Shown: piece after piece, positions 12,673 through 16,077 of the stretch | Position numbering within the stretch: position 1 is the first letter of the stretch | Layout: every line of letters starts with the position of its first letter | Source: Dimargaris cristalligena | Lineage: Eukaryota > Kickxellomycota > Dimargaritomycetes > Dimargaritales > Dimargaritaceae | Direction: 5' to 3' | Assembly (NCBI GenBank): GCA_027576995.1 | Contig: JANBQC010000460.1 | Location: forward strand, 5,158 to 21,234 | Length of the DNA: 16,077 nt | The notes under the pieces: generated by a model | What the model was told of the DNA's origin: nothing | What the model saw: only the letters and a program-made list of their open reading frames with translations | The model's database searches: none | Program-made: the position numbers and the translations under genes

Positions 12673-14045
12673 TTACACTTCGGTCTGGATCTCGGGCTCC
12701 TTGAAGTCCTTGGACACCTTCTTGCCGGTCTCGGAGGTCTCGGCGTGAAGCTCCATAAGCTTAGAGGGATCGTACTTGGGGGACTTCAGGATCTTGGCCT
12801 TGTGGACGTAGCAGTCCTTCAGGGGGTAGATACGGCTGCAGGCCTTCTCGATTTCCCGTCCAATGACTTCGGGGATGAACTTCAGGACGAGGTCCTTAAG
12901 CTCGCAGCTGGTGGCTTCGCGGATCATGATCTCGAACATCTTCTTGCGAATGGCACGGACCTGGGAGGCCTTGGCGTAGCTGGTGGCCTTGACCTGACCG
13001 GGGCGACGGCGGGTGAAGCCAACGCAGAACAGGCGCATGAGGTAGCCATCGGTGGTCTTGATGTCCAAATGGGCTTCGATCTTGGTGTGCTTCTTCTTGA
13101 CCAGGGAGCGGAGCTTGTCGGAGGTAAACGACATGGAGTGGAAGTTGGTCAGGCAGTTACGGCCGGAGATTTCGTCCACGCGCAGCTTGAACTTGCGGAA
13201 AGAGTCGCTCTCATCGGGGTTCAGCTCACCGAGAGACAGTTCCAGAACACGGCCCTTGAGAGAGTCGTTGGCGTTCTTCAAACCCTGGGTACGGTTGACC
13301 AGAGTCTTACCGACGTTGCGGGCCTTGAACATGGAGGGGGCCTTGATGTCATACCATTCCTTGCGGGTGAAGGGGTCAACACTAGTAATTTAGGGAAAGT
13401 AAAAAAAAAAACATGCACAAAGGGAAACGATTAGAATCAGGGGATGACCAAAACAGAGGAAGTGTGGGATTCCCTAGTAGATTCCCGCTGAACAATTGGG
13501 GGGATTCGGTACAAACGTCAATGAGCGGGGAGATTCACTTACACCTTCTTCTTCAGACCCTTCTTGCCCTTGCTAAGACGCCTAGTGGTGGGAAAGTCAA
13601 CGGAGACAACCGGAAGTTAATCAGGAACAGAGTAAGGCAGAGTAAGATAAGTTAGCCAACTGGACAAACGCATCTTAACGAGATTCTCTTCGACTCGAGA
13701 AGCAAACGGACCGGCCGTTGCAGAGTATTCCACCACTCTATACATCCGTTCCTTCGGTACCGCATCCGTCTAAGGGACCATGAGTGTTCGTTCAAGCAAC
13801 TGGTCGGTTATCGGGATTCGCGGTAAACAACGGCGGGACCGTAGGAAGCTTGATATCCATGGGTCAATATGTCGTCGGCGGTCGATTAGATGGATGGATG
13901 GATGGATGGATGCGGGCTACGGGTGGGCGATGTAGTGGATGGTGCGACACGCTGGACAGTGGATCGGTGGTGGGCTACAACGGCGGATCGGATGACGGGC
14001 AGGTGGACGGATGGCGACGACTTACTTGTTTTTGCCGACAGCCAT
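12673..14045 (-). CDS. RPS1: 40S ribosomal protein eS1 (RPS1/S3a), 3 exons
   Basis: Structural protein of the small ribosomal subunit, sited on the platform near the mRNA exit and needed for 18S rRNA maturation. Exons 14045-14026 (20 nt), 13581-13543 (39 nt) and 13381-12673 (minus) join in frame to 255 residues, the same length as yeast Rps1. The sequence is family-typical throughout: [84 protein letters not shown] and [20 protein letters not shown]. The acidic tail ends EPEIQTEV. The start is the conserved MAVGKNK, with CACCATGG context. Intron 1 is 444 nt, the longest in the window, and carries a GATG repeat; intron 2 is 161 nt. A large intron right after the start is common in fungal ribosomal protein genes. 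A long open frame on the opposite strand (12745-13434) is a codon-bias shadow. Confidence 0.97.
13889..13912. repeat. Tetranucleotide repeat (GATG)6 inside eS1 intron 1
   Basis: Six uninterrupted copies of GATG (plus strand) within the first intron of the eS1 gene; on the sense strand these read CATC. More degenerate GGATGG copies follow up to about 14013. It is probably a length-variable microsatellite. I see no C/D box pair marking an intronic snoRNA in this intron. Confidence 0.85.
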
Positions 14046-14358
14046 GGTGAGTATAACGTTCCTTCAATCTGTTATACAGGAGGATTACAGAAGGGGTGCT
14101 ATCAAAGGAAAAGAGGAGGAATCAGTTAGGGCTAAAGGCCATTTCTGTTTTATCAGCTTCATTCTTCAGGTTCTGCGCAAATGCCACCTGGTCGGTCCTA
14201 TGGGTGTGTTGATTTGGATGGATGGTATGTAACGGCGGTTTATTGTGTGGGCGGATAGGCCCCACCACAGCCCATCCCATTTCGGTAATGCTCCCATGGG
14301 AGAAATTCGACCCCACGGTATATAGCAAAATCCATCCGGGTGGGTCAATTCATATAAG

Positions 14359-14366
14359 TCACGTGA
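14359..14366. promoter_or_regulatory. TCACGTGA palindrome (E-box) upstream of the eS1 gene
   Basis: A perfect octamer identical to the one upstream of NSA1, lying 314 bp upstream of the eS1 start codon. A TTTATAAA palindrome (14367-14374) abuts it on the far side. A TATATA (14319-14324) lies about 35 bp downstream in the transcription direction, a plausible TATA position. Cbf1-like factors bind this octamer and control ribosomal protein genes in some fungi; the link here is inference. Confidence 0.5.
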
Positions 14367-14374
14367 TTTATAAA

Positions 14375-15900
14375 TGCTCCCCTCAACCTCTCCGGATCAT
14401 TTTTATACCCCCCGTTCCTAGGGCCTACCGAAAACCGGCTAATATAGTGAGCAAAGAGCTCAGAAAGGGCCGAGGAGTGGGACAGGTACTCAATCGAGGA
14501 GCAGTGTAGCAGAAAGGTTACACTTCAATGTATAGTTGTACTAAGTCCCGAATATAACTATAAGCCCTAAACTTTTTACTTAGTCCCTGTATATTTAAAC
14601 CAGCCCATCTACCTACAGTTAATATAAACAAAATATAAACAGTCTGAGTAATAATATATAGGCATCGTGTCAGACTAGGGCGAATATATTATATATCCTG
14701 GCAAGCTGGACTAATAAAACCTATAAACTAATTGATAGCGCATCAAGCCAGCAAAGGGGTTGGGGAATAAATACATAATCATGAAGGTAGGTGGGAAAGT
14801 GTGAGTATTAGCGGAGATTAGCCCGCAAAAGCGTAAGTCCCTAGCTGGCCGTTGAATTTCCATGAAGCAATGGTCGTTAACTTCAAACTAGTATAATAAC
14901 TTCATGCTTTTAAATTCCACCAAGTTTAGGGTCTATCTGCTACTATTATTATAGAAGTAATACCGACTGGCTGGGCTCCTTATCTTCCGTATAATTCCTA
15001 GTTAGCATAAGGCGACATTATCAAGGGATCAACTGAATAATATATTCCTAAATGATAGATCTATATATCTACATATATAGTATTTGATTGTATGCGTACC
15101 TTGGGGATCCGCAAAGTGCGGGTGATTCTGGCCTTTCAAGCGGAGGGCTTGCTCTACTTTGAATTCTGCAACATCAACGGCTATGTCGGTGATTTGCATG
15201 CAGGGTGGATGCCGTCTTTATTCTAAACAAAGTAATGGGTTAGTAGGTGCTTAGATACTTTATACTCCCTCGATAAAATAGGTGTCGGAGGCTTCATAAT
15301 CAACTCTTTTGACTTGGTGCTTAAACTATATGGTGGGACCTCAACTTAACTAGGTGTACTATAAATGTATATCCACTACTCTTAACACCGCCACCGTATG
15401 TATCACTAATATAACATACTTGATCGGTTGGTAGGGTGTGTGCAAAAGGTACTAACAATCGAGGATCAATTAATACTACACCTTACTAAAACATTGCAAT
15501 GATAAATGTTCATAACTTGGGGAAAGTAAAGATGGTCTATGGGAATAGTGGACTGTCGCGCATATAATCTAGTATTTAAACCGGGTTATTGATGGATGAG
15601 ATACCATCTATGTGGCTGTAAACAAGATGGATAGGGGGACATCTACACCTGATAAACTCTTAGTAAGCCAATAGACCTATATTATGTAAGAAAAGTGTGG
15701 TGGACACTGGCTAGAAGCCAGATTGGATGACATTCCCCAGTAGAGTGAGATGATACAACTCCCGCTAATAGCGTCTAATCTAGCGCCCCCTTTATTGTCC
15801 ATTGTCTAACCACCCGCGGAGCATATATTCCGTATATGCATGCATACATACATACGTGGTATCGGCCCTTGCGCTCCCCGATTAGCCATTTCGCTATTTT
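14375..15900. other. AT-rich intergenic DNA with one short coding-like island
   Basis: About 1.5 kb with many stop codons in all frames and abundant TATA runs. Near 14540-14590 there are imperfect copies of a CTAAGTCCC/CTTAGTCCC motif with CCCTAAAC between them. The only coding-like patch is at 15092-15226. A CATA microsatellite lies at about 15842-15855. I see no tRNA, rRNA or intact mobile element. Confidence 0.5.
15110..15201 (-). pseudogene. Short coding-like island, possible orphan exon or gene relic
   Basis: In an AT-rich desert, a GC-richer patch reads on the minus strand from an ATG at 15201 as MQITDIAVDVAEFKVEQALR, continuing to HPHFADPQ, and then meets a GTACGC splice-donor-like sequence at 15109. 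The peptide looks protein-like (amphipathic helix), but I cannot assign a family. No following exon is visible in the 700 bp downstream on that strand, which suggests a relic. The plus strand also has a 44-codon ATG-to-stop frame over the same patch (15092-15226), so the coding strand is uncertain. Confidence 0.25.
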
Positions 15901-15921
15901 GGAGGGCGAGGGGGGGTCTAG

Positions 15922-16077
15922 TATATAAACAGCCCTGTGCGACCATTCAGGATGATCCGCCCCATCCACTGTGGCTGAACCCCTTTCTTCCCTCGCCCTC
16001 AATCGCCTTTCTAGCCCGGCTCTTCCCTTGCTTTCAGTACACCTCGGCTCGTCTTCAGGTAAGTAAGTCTCTCTCTC
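15922..16077 (+). promoter_or_regulatory. TATA box, CT-rich leader and splice donor of a gene starting beyond the right edge
   Basis: TATATAA at 15922-15928 is followed by about 130 bp of C/T-rich leader and then a strong donor, CTTCAG followed by GTAAGTAAGT, at 16059. Only one short upstream frame (ATG at 15951, 9 codons) lies between, so the first exon is probably noncoding and the coding region starts beyond the window after a 5'-UTR intron. TATA plus pyrimidine-rich leader plus leader intron is common in highly expressed fungal genes, but the product cannot be told. Confidence 0.4.

Noticed and set aside
12745..13434. 229-codon open frame on the plus strand opposite the eS1 gene
   Set aside because: It lies almost wholly antisense to the last eS1 exon, whose strong codon bias avoids stops on the opposite strand. 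The Gly/Leu/Val-rich translation is typical of a shadow frame.
13582..14025. Intronic snoRNA in the eS1 gene
   Set aside because: I looked for a RTGATGA C box paired with a CTGA D box on the sense strand and found none convincing. An H/ACA type cannot be judged by eye.

Overview
This window looks like nuclear DNA from a fungus, probably an intron-rich, early-diverging lineage. Five protein genes can be reconstructed, and together they carry 17 introns. All 17 are GT-AG, 133 to 444 nt long, and most donors read GTAAG. Exons are fairly GC-rich, while introns and intergenic DNA are AT-rich. The encoded proteins are fungal-type housekeeping proteins. The placement as an early-diverging fungus is inferred from protein flavour and gene architecture, not from a database search. 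I see no bacterial operon features, rRNA, tRNA, CRISPR array or intact transposon.

Layout. The left edge (about 1-700) may hold the 5' end of a minus-strand gene with a pyrimidine-rich leader; this call is weak. Positions 700-2286 hold no gene I can defend. A minus-strand gene at 2287-3742 (5 exons) encodes the translation re-initiation/recycling factor DENR/Tma22. A plus-strand gene at 4298-6722 (9 exons) encodes a MIT-domain plus coiled-coil protein resembling the Atg38/NRBF2 autophagy PI3-kinase subunit. These two genes share a 555-bp divergent promoter region. A plus-strand gene at 7469-9325 (3 exons) encodes the WD40 60S-biogenesis factor Nsa1/WDR74. It converges on a minus-strand gene at 10032-11289 (2 exons) encoding the type I protein arginine methyltransferase PRMT1/Hmt1. 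A minus-strand gene at 12673-14045 (3 exons) encodes 40S ribosomal protein eS1 (RPS1/S3a). Positions 14046-15900 are mostly AT-rich intergenic DNA with one short coding-like island near 15110-15201. The right edge carries a TATA box, a CT-rich leader and a strong splice donor, probably the start of a plus-strand gene beyond the window.

How the genes fit together. Four of the five genes concern translation or ribosomes: eS1 is a structural 40S protein, Nsa1 matures pre-60S particles, DENR/Tma22 acts on the 40S subunit in recycling and re-initiation, and PRMT1 methylates RNA-binding and ribosomal proteins. A perfect TCACGTGA palindrome lies 300-350 bp upstream of the start codons of both eS1 and NSA1. 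This suggests, without proving, shared control by a CBF1-type bHLH factor.

I found no convincing new biological system. The points most worth a second look are a 20-nt microexon that splits the zinc motif of DENR, the paired E-boxes, an alternative splice donor in the MIT-domain gene, and two or three coding-like islands in otherwise empty DNA.
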